Shown here piece after piece: positions 4,939 through 6,364 of a stretch of DNA of 6,364 nucleotides. A program made the position numbers and the translations under genes. This DNA comes from JAWXUK01 sp044432725. GTDB lineage: Bacteria > Bacillota > Clostridia > Oscillospirales > Oscillospiraceae. The notes under the pieces were generated by a model. That model was not told the origin of the DNA, did not search any database, and was given only the letters and a program-made list of their open reading frames with translations. How positions within the stretch are numbered: the first letter of the stretch is position 1; every line of letters begins with the position of its first letter. The stretch lies in assembly GCA_044432725.1 (NCBI GenBank), contig JAWXUL010000074.1, positions 1 through 6,364 of the forward strand, read 5' to 3'.

Positions 4939-6364
4939 GACAACAGAACCAAAAAACAGCCATTTATTGCAGACTTTCCAAAGATGATGGCTCGAACTCT
5001 GAAAGTATCAGTATCGGAACTCAAAAAGAAATGCTGACTACTTACGCAAAGGAAAACGGACTATTTCCAGTAGAAATCTATGTAGATGACGGATATTCTG
5101 GCAAAAATTTTGAGAGACCCGCCTTTCAACGTATGATTTCTGATATTGAAGATGGAAAAATCAGTGCTTGTGTATGCAAAGATTTGTCAAGATTTGGGAG
5201 AAATTACCTAGAAGTGGGAATGATGACGGAAGTATTTATGCCCGAACATGACGTTCGTTTCATCGCCATTGCTGACGGAATTGACACGGCTCGTTCCACA
5301 GAAAGCCTTGATATTGCTCCTTTTAAGAACATTCTTAATGATATGTTTTTGAAAGACATCTCGAAAAAAATCAAAATGGCACGTCGCACTCGCTTCAATC
5401 AGGGTAAATTCATGGGAACTGTCGCACCTTTTGGGTATCAGAAAGACCCTTTAGACAAAAATCACCTAGTTATTGATGAAAGATATGTGGGATTGATTCA
5501 GCGAATTTTCAAACTTGCTACTGATGGTTTGGGCATTGCAAAAATCCGACAAATCCTCACAGATGAGAAAATTCCTCGCCCAGCAGCCTGTGCCTGTGAT
5601 GATGGTGCAAGTTATGACCGTTTTTTTGAGGAAAATGAGGATAATCGTTACGTTTGGAGCAATAATTCCGTCCGTGGTATTCTCCGAAATCCAGTGTACG
5701 CAGGGCATTTAGCTGGCTACAAACGTCCTACAAAGTCTATGAAAAGTAGCAAACGTGAGATTAAGCCTGTCGAAGAATGGGAAGTTATACGAAATACCCA
5801 CGAAGCAATTATTCCAGATGAAGAATTTGAACTGGTGCAACGGCTTATGACTTCCAGACGGAGAGGGAAATCTGGGAATACTGGGTATGACAACATTTTT
5901 TCACAACTTATCAAATGTGATACCTGTGGTTATGCCTTGCGAACTTCCCCAGCACACCGTATCAGAAAAGAAAATCCAATCGACAATATGATTTATGTCT
6001 GTAATCACTACACCATGTATGGTAATAAAGCCTGTACACAGCATAAAATTGAAGCCAGAGAACTGCATACTGTGGTACTTGAGGACATACGAAAACACGC
6101 AAATATGGCTCTCTTGGACGATGAAAAACTTCTGCACAGTGTGGTGGGGAGTATTTCCAAACAAAAGACAGAGGAAAGTAAACGTAAAAGCCGTGAGTTG
6201 AAGCAAAGTAAGAAGCGACTTTCCGATGTAGATAAACTGTTCACCAAGTTGTTTGAAGATAATGCCGAGGGTAAAATCAGTGAGCGAAACTACCTTACAC
6301 TTTCCCAAAAATATGAGGTGGAACAAGCTGAACTGGAACAGAAAATCACGGCACTTTCGGAAGA
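4932..6364 (+). CDS. Large serine recombinase, TnpX/TndX-like integrase (C-terminus cut by window edge)
   Basis: 477 complete codons are present and the frame is still open at the right edge. The N-terminal resolvase/invertase catalytic domain spans about 9-150: YCRLSKDDG holds the nucleophile Ser16, followed by SESISIGTQ, YVDDGYSGKNFERPAF (50-65) and KDLSRFGRNYLEVG (83-96) with the catalytic arginines. The recombinase DNA-binding domain follows at about 165-310 (APFGYQKDP; ILRNPVYAG at 250-258). A zinc ribbon has Cys329, Cys332, Cys357 and Cys368. A charged coiled-coil region (about 410-477) begins the C-terminal part usual for this family. Such enzymes excise and integrate elements through a circular intermediate using att sites with a 2-bp crossover. 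A short-spaced GAGGA (4924-4928) and the overlap with the upstream gene suggest coupled translation. All catalytic residues I can check are intact, so it should be functional if the missing end is present. Confidence 0.95.
   Translation, partial: MLRQQNQKTAIYCRLSKDDGSNSESISIGTQKEMLTTYAKENGLFPVEIYVDDGYSGKNFERPAFQRMISDIEDGKISACVCKDLSRFGRNYLEVGMMTEVFMPEHDVRFIAIADGIDTARSTESLDIAPFKNILNDMFLKDISKKIKMARRTRFNQGKFMGTVAPFGYQKDPLDKNHLVIDERYVGLIQRIFKLATDGLGIAKIRQILTDEKIPRPAACACDDGASYDRFFEENEDNRYVWSNNSVRGILRNPVYAGHLAGYKRPTKSMKSSKREIKPVEEWEVIRNTHEAIIPDEEFELVQRLMTSRRRGKSGNTGYDNIFSQLIKCDTCGYALRTSPAHRIRKENPIDNMIYVCNHYTMYGNKACTQHKIEARELHTVVLEDIRKHANMALLDDEKLLHSVVGSISKQKTEESKRKSRELKQSKKRLSDVDKLFTKLFEDNAEGKISERNYLTLSQKYEVEQAELEQKITALSE

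Noticed and set aside
5901..6326. 141-codon minus-strand open frame
   Set aside because: It is antisense to the recombinase coiled-coil and zinc-ribbon region, which is clearly coding on the plus strand.

Overview
The window looks like an internal piece of an integrated mobile element from a low-GC Gram-positive bacterium (Bacillota, streptococcal or clostridial type). Evidence for this is the A/T-rich composition, strong GGAGG-type ribosome binding sites, and a gene set typical of integrative and mobilizable elements (IMEs). That set is an XRE-type repressor, a small excisionase-like DNA-binding protein, an SF3 (D5/P4-type) replication helicase, origin-like DNA and a large serine recombinase. 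Both ends of the window cut through genes, so the element's borders are not visible.

Layout. 1-589 (minus strand): XRE regulator, truncated by the left edge, with its own extended -10 promoter. 590-857: divergent control region with two short direct repeats. 858-1094: excisionase-like winged-helix protein. 1094-2494: SF3 helicase whose start codon overlaps the previous stop. 2495-4725: about 2.2 kb with no convincing gene but a great deal of structure, in this order: (i) an iteron cluster flanking an almost pure A/T tract, just downstream of the helicase gene, which is the best candidate for the replication origin; (ii) a block of nested palindromes at 2921-3055; (iii) two diverged copies, in opposite orientation, of a module resembling the origin of transfer of MOB-P type Gram-positive elements (3406-3535 plus, 3711-3822 minus); (iv) three copies of a roughly 100-bp repeat ending in a hairpin with compensatory stem changes (4036-4140, 4352-4466, 4500-4613). 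4726-4938: 70-aa protein of unknown function. 4932-6364: TnpX/TndX-like large serine recombinase, overlapping the preceding gene by 7 bp and truncated by the right edge.

How the parts may work together (inference). The XRE protein probably controls the rightward operon. The excisionase-like protein may assist excision or regulate it. The helicase probably starts replication of the excised circle at the iteron region. The serine recombinase catalyses integration and excision. No relaxase or coupling protein is present in the window, so the two transfer-origin-like modules suggest mobilization in trans by one or two co-resident conjugative elements, unless a relaxase lies outside. The most unusual features are the paired inverted oriT-like modules, the covarying hairpin repeats, and the nested palindrome block.
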